From Luidia sarsii (Eukaryota; Echinodermata; Asteroidea; Paxillosida; Luidiidae), in assembly GCA_949987565.1 (NCBI GenBank), contig OX465121.1, forward strand, positions 696,137-760,136: a DNA stretch of 64,000 nt. Direction: 5' to 3'. The position numbers and the translations under genes are program-made. Below are positions 44,142 to 58,630 of the stretch, in pieces (the first letter of the stretch is position 1; each line of letters opens with the position of its first letter). Below the pieces are notes generated by a model. That model was not told the origin of the DNA. It saw only the letters and a program-made list of their open reading frames with translations, and made no database searches.

Positions 44142-47100
44142 GTAATTTCCGTTCAAATGCGGACGTTTATCAAAGCATAACAAGACTTTGTATGTTTGGT
44201 GAATCAATATAGGAATGTTTGCGGTGACACCATGTTCAGTTCAGTTCAGTTCATTTTATTTCCACTTACACGGTAAATAAAGTACAATACGAGAATATTA
44301 GAATTTTATAATGGGTTTGCAGTAAGTGGAGGAGGTCTCCAAGAAGCAGAGCTTGTAAGGCGGAGACCCCCTTGGATTGTGTACTTATACATTGTTGAAA
44401 ATTATATAAAATTACCTTTGAATATTGTTGGGAAGTAAGTACATAATATTTGAGTTAATAACTTAAGGTTTAACACGAAATAACATGCATGAGATAGGGC
44501 TGGCAACGACAGGACAGGACAGGACAGGACAGGACGAAAACGTGAGGCTACACAAGTCCAATCAAGATGATTACCCTATACAATAAATTTGAGGAAATGG
44601 GAATGACATAAATCACTCTAGTCTATACTTATCCACAAGCCAGCTTTTAAGTTGTTTCTTAAAAACATGTATAAGGTCTCTTAAAGAAGAGGCGTGGTTC
44701 TGAAAAGAACCTGAGTGGTAACCTGATTGGTATGGTGTCATCGCAAACCTTCCTATATATTTATCAAAGCACATCTTTGATGCACGTTCCCATGCAGCTT
44801 AACTTCCATCTCAAACATTATCGACAAGCGATGTACGACGAATGTAAAAGCCACGAACCACCAATTAGGTTGTGTTCGTGTCTGTGGTCAATTAGTTTAT
44901 GTTTAACTATTTTATACTAGGTCAGATTAGCAAAGGAAGGGTTCAAGGTCTCGGGTTCAACTCACAGGTCAGTCAAAGTCTTCTTTAATTTTTTTTTCTT
45001 CAATTTTTTCAATTTGTTTTATGCTAGCTAGCTTAATCGGCCTTCCTCATTGGTTAGCTTAATCAGTATAGCCACTTGTTAGCTTCCTGGGGGTTGGCGG
45101 CTCACTTTATCAGTCTTCGCTGATCTGGTTTTCTTCATGAGTCTTCTCTGTAAAGGTAGCTGACTAGTTAATTCTAGTTTACCCGGATGGTTATCAGTCT
45201 TGGCTGGTTAACGTGTAGCCTAAGAGTGGGTCAATTTCGAGGGAGTCACCTACAGCTCCAAATGCAAGGAGTCAGGCAGACCCTACAGCTTGCATACTGA
45301 ACTTTCTTGACCTAGTTCTAGCATAAATCATGTATAATGACACACAAACTGTATACGAGTACGGAATAAGAAGAAAGTAAGAATGATTCATGGTCACTTA
45401 TCTTTGACAAAGACACACCCACGAAGCAACTGTTGCAAACTGCCGTTTAGGGTTTTGGAGTCCTTTTACTTAAAAACAAGCCAAAATGGTTTTACCCGCG
45501 CTTCCATCTGCTTTCATCAACCTTGACTATTCTAGGCGACCGTTCCATGCGTTAAGCGTTGGTTCATTCGCGTTTTTTGTTTTTTTGCCGTTGCATTTCA
45601 GTTCCGGTGAGAGCACCTTCGTGTGCGATGCGAGCAGGGAGGAGGAAACGTGTACGGTGGAACAAGTGGAGGACTCCGGGTCACGGATCCACGAGATGTG
45701 GGCCTTGTTCCTTGGACAGGCACTGATGGGCTTGGCATACGGTCCATTATTCCCGGTCGCTGTCACCTACATCGATGACCAGGTTAAGGGAATCACCACG
45801 CCCTACTACATCGGTAAGAATCTACAACAAACCAACCAGACACAGACTAATAAACCAACCAGGCACAGACCAACAAACCAACCAGACACAGACCAACAAA
45901 CCAACCAGACACAGACTAATAAACCAACCAGGCACAGACCAACAAACCAACCAGACACAGACCAACAAACCAACCAGACACAGACCAACAAACCAACCAG
46001 ACACAGACCAACGAACCAACCAGACACAGACCAACAAACCAACATGTCACAGACCAACAAACCAACCAGACACAGACCAACAAACCAACCAGACACAGAC
46101 CAACAAACCAACCAGACTCAGACCAACAAACCAACCAGACACAGACCAACAAACCAACAAGACACGGACCAACAAACCAACATGTGACAGACCAACAAAC
46201 CAACCAGACACAGACCAACAAACCAACATGTCACCGACCAACAAACCAACCAGACACAGACCAACAAACCAACATGTCACAGACCAACAAACCAACCAGA
46301 CACAGACCAACAAACCAACCAGACACAGACCAACAAACCAACCAGACACAGACCAACAAACCAACAAGACACAGACCAACAAACCAACCAGACATATACC
46401 AACAAACCAACCAGACACAGACCAACAAACCAACATGTCACAGACCAACAAACCAACCAGACACAGACCAACAAACCTACCAGACACAGACCAACAAACC
46501 AACCAGACACAGACCAACAAACCAACCAGACACAGACCAACAAACCAACAAGACACAGACCAACAAACAAACATGTCACAGACCAACAAACCAACCAGAC
46601 ACAGACCAACAAACCAACCAGACACAGACCAACAAACCAACCAGACACAGACCAACAAACCAACATGTCACAGACCAACAAACCAACCAGACACAGACCA
46701 ACAAACCAACATGTCACAGACCAACAAACCAACCAGACTCAGACCAACAAACCAACCAGACACAGACCAACAAACCAACCAGACACAGACCAACAAACCA
46801 ACATGTCACAGACCAACAAACCAACCAGACACAGACCAACAAACCAACCAGACACAGACCAACAAACCAACCAGACACAGACTAACAAACCAACCAGACA
46901 CAGACCAACAAACCAACATGTCACAGACCAACAAACCAACTAAACACAGACCAACAAACCAACCAGACACAGACCAACAAACCAACACGTCACAGACCAA
47001 CAAACCAACCAGACACAGACCAACAAACCAACATGTCACAGACCAACAAACCAACCAGACACAGACCAACAAACTAACCAGACACAGACCAACAAACCAA

Positions 47101-50100
47101 CAAGACACAGACCAACAAACCAACCAGACACAGACCAACAAACCAACAAGACACAGACCAACAAACCAACCAGACACAGACCAACAAACCAACGAGACAC
47201 AGACCAACAAACCAACGAGACACAGACCAACAAACCAACCAGACACAGACCAACAAACCAACCAGACACAGACCAACAAACCAACCAGACACAGACCAAC
47301 AAACCAACCAGACACAGACCAACAAACCAACCAGACACAGACCAACAAACCAACCAGACACAGACCAACAAACCAACACGTCACAGACCAACAAACCAAC
47401 ATGTCAAAGACCAAAAAAACAACCAGACACAGACCAACAAACCAACCAGACACAGACCAACAAACCAACCAGACACAGACCAACAAACCAACCAGACACA
47501 GACCAACAAACCAACCAGACACAGACCAACAAACCAACACGTCACAGACCAACAAACCAACATGTCAAAGACCAAAAAAACAACCAGACACAGACCAACA
47601 AACCAACCAGACACAGACCAACAAACCAACCAGACACAGACCAACAAACCAACCAGACACAGACCAACAAACCAACCAGCCACAGACAACAAACCAACCA
47701 GGCACAGACCAACAAACCAACCAGACACAGACCAACAAACCAACATGTCACAGACCAACAAACTAACCAGACACAGACCAACAAACCAACCAGACACAGA
47801 CCAACAAACCAACCAGACACAGACCAACAAACCAACCAGACACAGACCAACAAACCAACCAGACACAGACCAACAAACCAACCAGACACAGACCAACAAA
47901 CCAACCAGACACAGACCAACAAACCAACATGTCACAGACCAACAAACTAACCAGACACAGACCAACAAACCAACCAGACACAGACCAACAAACCAACCAG
48001 ACACAGACCAACAAACCAACCAGGCACAGACCAACAAACCAACATGTCACAGACCAACAAACCAACCAGACACAGACCAACAAACCAACCAGACACAGAC
48101 CAACAAACCAACCAGACACAGACTTACAAACCAACCACACACCAAGCTCAACAACAAGTAAGCAACGACCTCACATATCATCCCACACCTTTTGACCTCT
48201 TGACCTCTTGACCAAAATACCCTTTAACCTTTCGAGAAACATACCAATAAACACCGAACATTAACACTAAACCTGCAGACCAATACATCAACAGAAATCA
48301 ACAGAAATCATGACAAGTAAACATCCGACCTTCCGATGCTCTAAAAGCAATAACAACCGCCCAATGAATATAAAATGAAAGGGGAAAACACACAGTTTAC
48401 AAACTACTATTGAGAGAGTTTTCTGTGAATATCCGTACCACAAGATGAGCACATAACAATCAGAATCACGAATAGATTAGCCACGTTGTTAGAGTCTGTC
48501 CCACAACAAAATGGGGATTGGGAGACCTATGCCATGCCACTAGTATGTTCTTAAACCTCGTCCATCAACCCCGACGTTATATTGTATTGATCAAACTTGC
48601 CATCACTGCTTTTGCACGGTCTTTCACGGAAGAGATGTCTGGTCCCATTTCGTGAAAAAAGTGACACTGCTTGAATACACAGTTGGATTTAGAATAACAG
48701 CAATTCCTGTGAATTGGACTGTTAGTAAACTGGCCCCATCCAGTGTCTAACAAAAGCCGAGACTATTCACTTTGTGACTAAACGGGTCAACTGCTTTGTT
48801 GGCAGTGCAGCTATTTGGGCATTTTGTTGAAGTTGACCTCGCAGTTGCACAAAATGTATGGGCGCCAATAGACGGGAGGCAAAAAAATAAAAAACGCAGT
48901 GGCTGTTGTTACGGCAGTCGTCCGTGTGGTTCCCTAACTTGATTGTATTTCGTCAGCATTGCAGGCTGGTTGAACCAGTCTATTACCTGATAGTCTGGTT
49001 CCAAGAGCTAAACATCCTGACAAATACTGTGAAGTCAGGGAACCACACGGACGACTGCCGTAACAACAGCCACTGCGAATAAAAAAATACTGGGAACATC
49101 ATAATTATGTGACCCGGTACGGCATAATGAGGATTCTCGTCCAAATTTGAGTTTTTCAAGATTCTCCCACCACTGTAAACAGTACCTCATTAGCTGTTCA
49201 ATAACGTCTAAAGGATTTCCATTCATTGCCAAAAAGGTGAAAGGGCGGAAGGTGGAGCGACGGGAGAGAGAGGGGAGAGAGACAGCGAGAGAGGAGGGAA
49301 AGAAAGAGATGACGGTTGAGAGAGAAGATGGGAGATGTAGTGAGAGGGGGAGAGGGGGGGGAGAAAGAGCGAGAGAGAGGTAGCGAGAGGGGAGAGGGGA
49401 TGGAGGCAGATACGGAGGAGAGGAAGATAAAGCAAAGAGAAAGAGGATGAGAAGGAAGAAGAGGGGAAGAGAGTAGGTGGATGTGGAGGGGGTTTAAATG
49501 AGGAGAGGGACTTGGAGGATAGAGGTAGAGAGAGTTTAGTTGATGATAGGGAGAAAGAAAGAGGTGTGGGGAGGATAGGAGGATGGGAGAGTCAATAGAC
49601 TCATAGACTGATAATGCACGCACATTTCCATCTTAGCATTCTCTCTCTTTCTCTTAGCTGCGATCCTGATAGCCACTGCATCCTCTACCATCGTGGGCTT
49701 CGGCCAAGGTTACGCTTTCCTCTCGACCAACGTCAACTGGCCCGCCCCTCCCGACTACACCAAGGAGTGGTTTGGGGCCTGGTGGTTGGGCTTCATCGTA
49801 GATGGCGCCATCATTGTCTTCCTCGCCATCCCCTTCTTCTTCTTCCCCAGGGAGATGGATGTTGAGATCGAGGAGGAGGACATCCCCAAGGAACGATTGG
49901 TGGCCGAGGAAGGACCCATCGCCCGTCTCGGTGTCAGAGGTAATAGACCAGTCAGCCACTTAGTCACACGGGCTGTCGGGGAGAAAGTCATTCAGTAAGA
50001 TTGGGTGTCAGCCTGTGCTGTTGGATGTGAGCCAATCAGGGAGACAGTCACACGGTCATCCTCTCATTTACTCATCCATCAACTCACCGTTCCTACCCAA

Positions 50101-53100
50101 TAACTCAATTTCGTACTGTCACTGTCACTCACTCACTCATGTCACCAACATTCTCTATCAACTCAGAAATCAACCAATCGCTTCCTATCGACAAATAAAT
50201 CAATCATTCAGACAGTCAATCAGTCAGTCAGTCAGTCAGTCGGTCGGTGAGTCGGTCGGTCAGTCAGTCGGTCAGACAGTCAGTCAGTCAGTCGGTCGGT
50301 TAGTGATTAACTCAGTTGGTCAGTCGGTCAGTCGGTCAGTCGGTCAGTCGGTCAGTCGGTCAGTCGGTCAGTCGGTCAGTCAGACAGTCAGACAGTCAGT
50401 CAGTCAGTCGGTCGGTTAGTAATAAACTCAGTCAGTCAGTCGGTCAGTCGATCAGCCGGTCAGTCGGTCAGTCGGTCAGTCGGTCAGTCGGTCAGTCGGT
50501 CAGTCGGTCAGTCGGTCAGTCGGTCACCAGTCCCAGTCAGACAGTCAGACAGTCAGTCAGTCAGTCGGTCGGTTAGTAATTAACTCAGTCGGTCAGTCGG
50601 TCAGTCGGTCAGTCGGTCAGTCGGTCAGTCGGTCAGTCGGTCAGTCGGTCAGTCGGTCAGTCGGTCAGTCGGTCAGTCGGTCAGTCGGTCAGTCGGTCAG
50701 TCGGTCAGTCGATCAGTCGGTCGGTCGGTCAGTCGGTCAGTCGGTCAGTCAGTCAGTCGGTCGGTCAGTCGGTCAGTCGGTCAGTCGGTCAGTCGGTCAG
50801 TCGGTCAGTCGGTCAGTCGGGCAGTCAGACAGTCAGACAGTCAGTCAGTCAGTCGGTCGGTTAGTAATTAACTCAGTCGGTCAGTCGGTCGGTCGGTCAG
50901 TCGGTCAGTCAGTCAGTCGGTCAGTCAGTCAGTCGGTCAGTCGATCAGTCGGTCAGTCGGTCAGTCGGTCAGTCGGTCAGTCGGTCAGTCGGTCAGTCAG
51001 TCAGTCGGTCAGTCGATCAGTCGGTCAGTCGGGCAGTCGGGCAGTCAGACAGTCAGACAGTCAGTCAGTCAGTCGGTCGGTTGGTAATTAACTCAGTCGG
51101 TCAGTCAGTCAGTCGGTCAATCAGTTAGTCGATCAGTCTAACGGTCAGTCAGTCAGTCAGTCAGTCAGTCAGTCAGTCAGTCAGTCAGTCAGTCAGTCAG
51201 TCAGTCAGTCATTAATTCGGTCAGTCATTCAATCAATCATTAACTCAATAAATTTGCCTTGACGATTTGATACAAACTTCCTCTGGGATTCTACCATTAT
51301 TTTCCAAAACATTTAATCGTTTGATACACATCAATGTGTTATCATCACGCCCCTTCATCACGTTTTGCAGACTTCTTGCGGACATCCAAGCGCATCGCCA
51401 GCAATGGCATCTTCATGATGCTCCTGATCGCTACCATCTTTGAGCTGGCCTTGTCCGCGTCCTTTGGCTTTTTCATGCCCAAGTTCTTTGAGATTCGCTA
51501 CCACACGAGCCCCTCCATCTCGTCCATTCTCGTGGGTATGTATATCAAACCCTTTGCAAACCATTTCTTGCAAATGACAACATTTTGTCGCAGCTCGTAA
51601 ACCCAAAGGGCTGTACATCCCCACAAAAACTCACACACACATACAGTTTTTTGTATCATTGTGGAGACATTGCTTTTTTTCTCGTGAACTATACAACCAA
51701 GTGAAAAACGATGTTTTAAAAATGCTCCCATTTCAACCACATTAACTTTCCTGGGTAGAAATCTGGACCGCGTGTCCCTTACGTGTAACACTTAAATTTG
51801 TGACTGATTCTTACCCATCACAAATTTCCCGTTTTTGAGTTATTTCCAGATACCAGTTTCGTGCAAACCTTGTGGAGATCTATATACAACTTTACAATTT
51901 CCCTGTGGAGACCTATTCAACCTATTGGACTAGGTCTCCACACGGCACTAGATTCGAGCCATGCGCGCAGAAACGAGCATGGCTTACACTGTGACTACTC
52001 TGTGCATTATAGGCTTGGAATACCCTGCTAGACTTGCACAGTGCATGAACAACTGGGAGCATCGCATTCTCAAATCGCTGCCCGTGTGGTGAAATCCAGA
52101 CTAGTGGCCATGCCATCATTGACTGTCGTGTGGCAACTTGACAATCCTGATTCGGTGACTTACACCAACTGCCAGTTTGTTTGCAATGTGTTTTGCGAAA
52201 TTGGTATACCAAGTAATAATGATAACAAGCATAGAGTGATATGCAAAACTGTTTCAAAACTGCTTACTGACTAAAATGACCAAAATATTTATTGTTTTGA
52301 TACTAAGCATCGGCCTACACAGAATTATATGCATTCGTTAATTGAGTATAGCATTTCATATGATTTGGCCCCAATACATGTACATATACTTGCATGGACA
52401 TTACCGCAGACAACAGCGACCAGTGACCACTGCCGTGGCTTGTAGCCATTCACTTTACCAACATCACACCTCATGATACTCAGCCATGGTGACGATAGAC
52501 TGTCTTGCGCGACATTGCCCTGCGATAGCTTTGTAAGGTCTGTCATATTTGCATCGCGACGCAAGTCGTGCTGTGCGTTCTTCAGTGTGCGAAAGACCCT
52601 AATAAGCTTCGAATAAGACTTTGCATGGTGGATGAAACAATATAGGAAGGTTTGCGGTGATACCGTGCATAAAGTCTCTTCAAGAAGAGGTGTGGTTCTG
52701 AAAAGAACCGTGAGTGATAAATGGACGTTCCGGCCGGTATGCTCTGGGCGTTATCGGGTCTCTTCTTGAAGAGACCTGGTGTCATGACAAGCCCACCAAT
52801 AAGCTTTGGTTCTTCTTAGGGATTATCGTGATGCCTGGAGCTCTGATTGGTAACCTGCTGAGTGCCACGATCGTCAAGAAAATGGAACTGACTCCCAGGG
52901 GATGTGGTCGACTCATCGTGGGCGTGACCGTGGTGGTACTGTGCTGCATTCCCGTGGTCTACTTCCTGCCCTGCCCTGAGCCCAACTATGACGGCTACGA
53001 CAAGGAGGCTGGCACACTCAAGTAAGGGTGCAGCACACAAAATCCATCCAAGATGGCTCCGCCGAGCTGATTATCATAAAGTGTGTACCCACAACTTTTT

Positions 53101-56100
53101 TTTATTAAGGGGTCTTTGGAGGCTAATTAACTGATACATTGTAGAACAAGTGAAGCTTAAGACAACCTGGGGGTTCACTCTTCAATTTGGTATGAAATGT
53201 GGACCACATCTGGCTTTAAATGTGGCCCTATTTGGCTGCGGAAGTGGAGGGGTCCATCCCAAAATCCTTGCAGAAATTCGGCTTGGACGACTACACATTT
53301 TGGGGGTGTTTTTTTCTGGGGGTAATTAGCAAAAAATATAATCGGCTATGGGCACTAAAATTTAAAAAAAAGAATCTGAGAGATGAAGGTCCAAACTACG
53401 ATTTGAAGTATAGCTACAAGAACTGAGAGACTTTTGGGCTTGGGATAATTGGCTTTGAAAGCGAGTGTTTTTGTACAGTGTTCAATGGGAGCTCGATTTA
53501 GTGTTCTGCACCCGTAAACCCACAGATATAGCTGACATGTACACGAACAACAGAGGGCGCCAGAACCTGAGTTCATGGAAGCCGCCATTTTGGGAAAGCC
53601 TGTGGCAAAACTGTATTGCGCTGCTGCCGCGTGGTGGCTTCAAACAATGTGGTGAAAAGTTGAGCGCACGTCATCAGTCATGTCACACGTATCCAGACGC
53701 ACGTTAATTGAGTTCCTCAAGAAGTCCAAAACGTTCCAAAAGGCCCATAATTTGCTCTTATTTACTGCTGGGCTCACGGAAAACTCGAACGAGGCTATAC
53801 AAATGGTCAGATGTACCCCTTATTTTTCTCTGATCTAGCGTGACGCAAACCTTCCTTAATCGTTTTCGGAGCTGTCGTTCTAAGATCGAAACGTTAGGCC
53901 CTCTATTTAAATTAGATTATCACTGTGCTCACGATACCAATATGGGTCGCACAGCGTCCATCATTCTGTTATTCATCATACATCAGGATGATTCAGTCAC
54001 ACGAACCTCTGGGTTTGCTTGCAGTGTGGACACTCAGTGTAATGATGAATGCATGTGCACCACGGATAGATTCGAACCAGTGTGTGGTGCAGACGGCTTG
54101 GTGTACACCAACCCCTGCCTGGCTGGCTGCACAGGGAGACGAAATGAACCCACAGATGACCCTATGGTCAACATCACGGTAAGCATGTCATTCCTTTATA
54201 CTCTCACTGGATCGTTTGCACAAATGGTGAGTGATATGTGACATAATAATGTCACATACATGTATGAGTCACCATTTGTGCAAGCATATATATGTATAGG
54301 CCTGGAACAATCAAGACTTACAATTAGCTAATCATGACTTTCGTTGCTGTCTCATTTATGATCATTTTCATTTTCTCGTAACAAAATAAATACTAATTGC
54401 CTCAGTATAAAGCAACTGGTTTATGAAAAACTATCAGCTATGGGGAAAATCTATTGAATTGTGTGCCTTTTGGCGTAGAAAGGCAATGGCGCACGTGAGG
54501 GTGACCCATTTCTGAACTCAAATGGAACTCTAATGTCTTCGTGCAGGGAAATGAACACTGTTTTAAGCGTACGGAATAATTATTTTGAGACAATGATGTA
54601 AAACGAAATCGCTAATGTCTGTTTAGGGGCTACGTATTAGACAAAGTACGCTTTCACAGCCTATGATGTTTCTCTGCATTTAGTGCCAATTCGCGCTTGA
54701 AAAGAGACTACATATATAATGCTGCTTTACGAGATCAGCCAGGGGACCTGAAGGTTTTCGTGGAGAGGGGTGGAATGGAGGTGGTTTGTCCCAAATATGT
54801 AAATATGTCTTGTTAATGGACAGATTGTGCGACCAACTGTTTACATGCCATCACTTATAGTGGATATTTTTTCATCTCTTTTGGCAAAGAGCAGCGATGG
54901 AAATTCACAAAGAAGAATGAGGACAATATGATAGTCTTCTTTGCTCATTTCCACTCCTGTTCTGCACCAAATGAGATGCAAATACCCACTTTATATGAGT
55001 CATGTTATGGCATGTAAACATTGGTCGTGCAATCGGTCTATTGCAAAGCTCTATAGCTGCTATTAAATGTTCAGCTGCATAGGCTGATCTTGTAACGCAG
55101 GGCTAGTCTATTTTCAAGCGCTTCTTTGCACTGCCACAGCGGAAATCCCTCAGGCTACGTTTCCCGCCCATTGCAGGTGTATACGGGCTGCAAGTGTAGC
55201 GCCGCCAACGTCTCTGGTTTGTCATCTGCTGAGATGGAGGAAGCGTGGACGGGGAAGTGCTTGCAGACGTGCAATAACGTGTACTACACCGGTGTCATTC
55301 TCTTCCTGATCGTGGTCTTTGGCTCCATGGTGCAGAATCCCTTAGTCATCTTCCAAATGAGGTAGGGCCCTCGACACGTCCCCACGTCATAGGTTTCTCG
55401 TTCACTGACCTCACCGTGATACCATTATACGAGGCAACCTGACGAAACTGCTCTGCAAAATTGAAGACATTTTGAAGAAGCATTGTGACTGACGTTGGTT
55501 GAAATAGTCAAAACCAACTGATCAAAACTGTGCGTTGTGCTGTTGGAAATCAGCTACAATTTTCAGACCAGAATTTTGGAACAAACCATATCTTGTGTTC
55601 GATTTTTCCCAACGATTTTACCGAGTACTGCGATGCATTTGATGTGAATATTTTCTGGATAAAGGCCCTATACAACATTGGTAAAGGTCAAAAGATTGCC
55701 ACAGTTTGTGTTAAACCATTAAACATTCAAAAAAAACCAATACTGCCGAAAAAGGTTTTAGCTTAAAATAATGGTAATCTGAGAAAGTAGAAAAATGAAA
55801 AAAATACGTCACGGTTTACGCACCAGCCAATAATGTAAGAAAGAGTTACTCGCGAGTAATAAATTATTTGTTGATGTTTGAGTGAAGATTTCTCGAGAAG
55901 TACTGCATCCCAGACCGTAAGATTTCGACATTTTCATAACCATCTACAAACTGTGTAAATTAGAAGGAAATCGATGTTTTCCGATCTTCCCAATGTTGTA
56001 TTGGGCCTTTAATGCATGAAATAGTCACCTAATCTTTCCAAGGTGTATTGGACCTTTAAACCAAACTACTTTGCCCCGATTTTACAGAGTATGATGAACG

Positions 56101-58599
56101 ACAGGTTATGATGCCCGGAGATTTACGAGAGCGTAATACGTCTGAGGAACCTAGACCAATTATATGGCAAACGATATTGCCTGTAGACACCCGTTTGCCC
56201 TACCATTTATACAGTGTGTACTGAAATAGATATATTGATGCTGAGTGTGTGATAAGGGAGGATATTCTATTATGGTTTTGATTTTGTTTTCCATCAGAAC
56301 TGTCGGCGATGACAAGACCTTCGCTCTGGGCTCCTCAGCATTGTTCAGTCGAGCTCTGGGTGAATAGCGATTCCTGTCTTTAATGTCCCTCCCTTTAAAG
56401 TTCCCTAAGAAGTCTGTTTGGTGTCGTCACCCAAAGGCACTTGCAAACTCGGAGATGGGGCCTTTTACCAAAACCCGGCTTAGGCTTCGGCTCCGGCTTC
56501 GTCTCTGTTATTCAAAAGCTGAAATCACAGGTTGGAGTTCTTTGTTGAAGTTTTGTTGAAAGATTGTTTTCTTCTTCAAAACGTAACATTAAAAAACGAA
56601 GCCAAAATCCTTCCATTTTCATTGCTTGTACTTTAAAATGGATGAAAGAAATGGAGACAAAGCCGGACACTAAGCCGGAATTTGGAAAAGGGCCCATGAC
56701 TTGCTTAAGTTTACACCAAAAGTCATACCGACGAGATGTACGGAGCCCGTAAGAGGACGTGTGAGTTTTTGAAACCCTGCACCTGACGAAGTAGTTGCTA
56801 CTACGGAAGTTTATGAACTCTTCCCAACCTGTTAATCTTTAATATTACTATGCATAAGTTGCTATCACAGCTTAACATCATACATGATTGTGTGAACCGA
56901 TAATTGGGTATGATTTGCCTGTTTGTGTATAAAACCTGTAATGGTGATTGTAATTTGGTGATAAACAAGTTGCAACTTTGTTGTAATTCCATTGCAATTC
57001 ACTTGTTAATTGCGATAATATATCTCACTCTGCCCTTCAGAAAGGTCCTGCTAGGATCGAAACGTCAGGCCCACTAAATTTTAAGATGATATATCATGTT
57101 AAACCAATATGAATTGAATTGAATTGAATAGGAGACCAAGAACAGTGCAAACAGCACGGAAAATAGCCACCGGAAGGTTATCCGTGCCTCTGAATGGAAG
57201 TGCAAGTAGGCCTATGGCTATAGTGATAGGACCGTAACAAATGGCATGGGAATAGGTTGGGAGATATCTGACTGTGACATTCTCCCCTCGTACAGGCTTC
57301 TTGCCTGCGCCGTTGTACTTCGGAGCGGCTATACAGGGCTCATGTGCCTTGGACAGGACCGAGTGCGGCATCACTGGCGACTGCCACGTCTACGGCGCTG
57401 GTCGCTTCACGCTTACATTCCTCGGCATCTACTTTTTCCTGAAGGTAACTGATTCGGGGGAGCCAAATCCATTCTCCTCAGCCCATATTCATATCCATAT
57501 CCATATCCATATTATATCCATGTCCATATCCATATCCATATCCATATCCATATCCATATCCATATCCATATCCATATCCATATCCATATCCATATCCATA
57601 TCCATATCCATATCCATATCCATATCCATATCCATATCCATATCCATATCCATATCAATATCCATATCCACATCAACATTCACATCCACATCCACATCCA
57701 CATCCACATCCACATCCACATCCACATCCACATCCACATCCACATCCATATCCATATCCACATCCACATCCACATCCACATCCGCATCCATATCCCAGAA
57801 ATATACCTTTTGCAGCTTTTATTATATTTCGTCCACTGCACAAACATTGAACTTCCAGTGACATCCATTGACATGTTGGCTTATCAATGCTTTCTTTTAT
57901 TTCGATTCATCATCCTCCAGATCTGTGGACTGATATTCTTCACCTTGGCTCTGATATCTCAAACGTTCAGGCAGAGATTTAGCCAAGACATACAGGTGCG
58001 AACATAAACCCAGCCTCTCGTTCTCTCTCCATCCCTCTTTCGTGTTCTCTGTCTCCGCCTCTCTCTGTCTCTACCCGCTCTTTCCACCTCTCGATCCACT
58101 TCTACCTATACGTCTCTCCACTCGTCTCTCTCAACCACCCTCTTCTTTTTCCTCTGTCTCCACCTCTCTCTCTCTACCCGCTCTCTCCACCTCTCTCTCC
58201 ACCTCTCTCTCTCTCTTCACCTCTCGATTCACCTCTAGATCTACCTCTCCTTGTACCTGTCTTTCTCCACCTCTCCCTCTACCTCTCTTTCTCCACCTCT
58301 CCCTCTACCTCTCTTTCTCCACCTCTTCTCTACGTCTCTCTCCACATCTCTCTCCACCTCTATTTGTTCACATCTTTGTCTGTTCTCAACCTTAACCTCT
58401 CTCCTCATCTCTATCTTTCTCTTTCTCTCTTAACCTCTCTCTCTCGCTTTTTCTCTATACCTCTCTCCCTCTCTGTCTGTCTGTCTGTATGTCTGTCTGT
58501 TTGTAAATATGTCTGTCTCTGTCTCTGTCTCTGTCTCTGTCCCTGTCTCTGTCTCTGTCTCTGTCTGTCTGTCTATATCTCTTCATCTCGCCTTCTCCA

Positions 58600-58630
<31 letters not shown>

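Noticed and set aside
44696..44711. Histone gene nearby
   Set aside because: The stem-loop match lies in a dispersed repeat; no histone-fold coding sequence was found within several kb on either strand.
45775..48161. Very long Thr/Gln/Asn/Pro open frames on + and Cys/Trp/Val/Leu frames on -
   Set aside because: By-products of the stop-free 23-bp minisatellite. The period is not a multiple of 3 and several frames are open at once. It is intron 2 of gene 2.
57274..57864. Open frame continuing exon 9 of gene 2 into an Ile-Ser repeat, and the Asp-Met frame on the other strand
   Set aside because: Exon 9 has a proper phase-0 donor at 57444/57445 and the next TM12 exon at 57921 fits the family; the rest is the CCATAT array.
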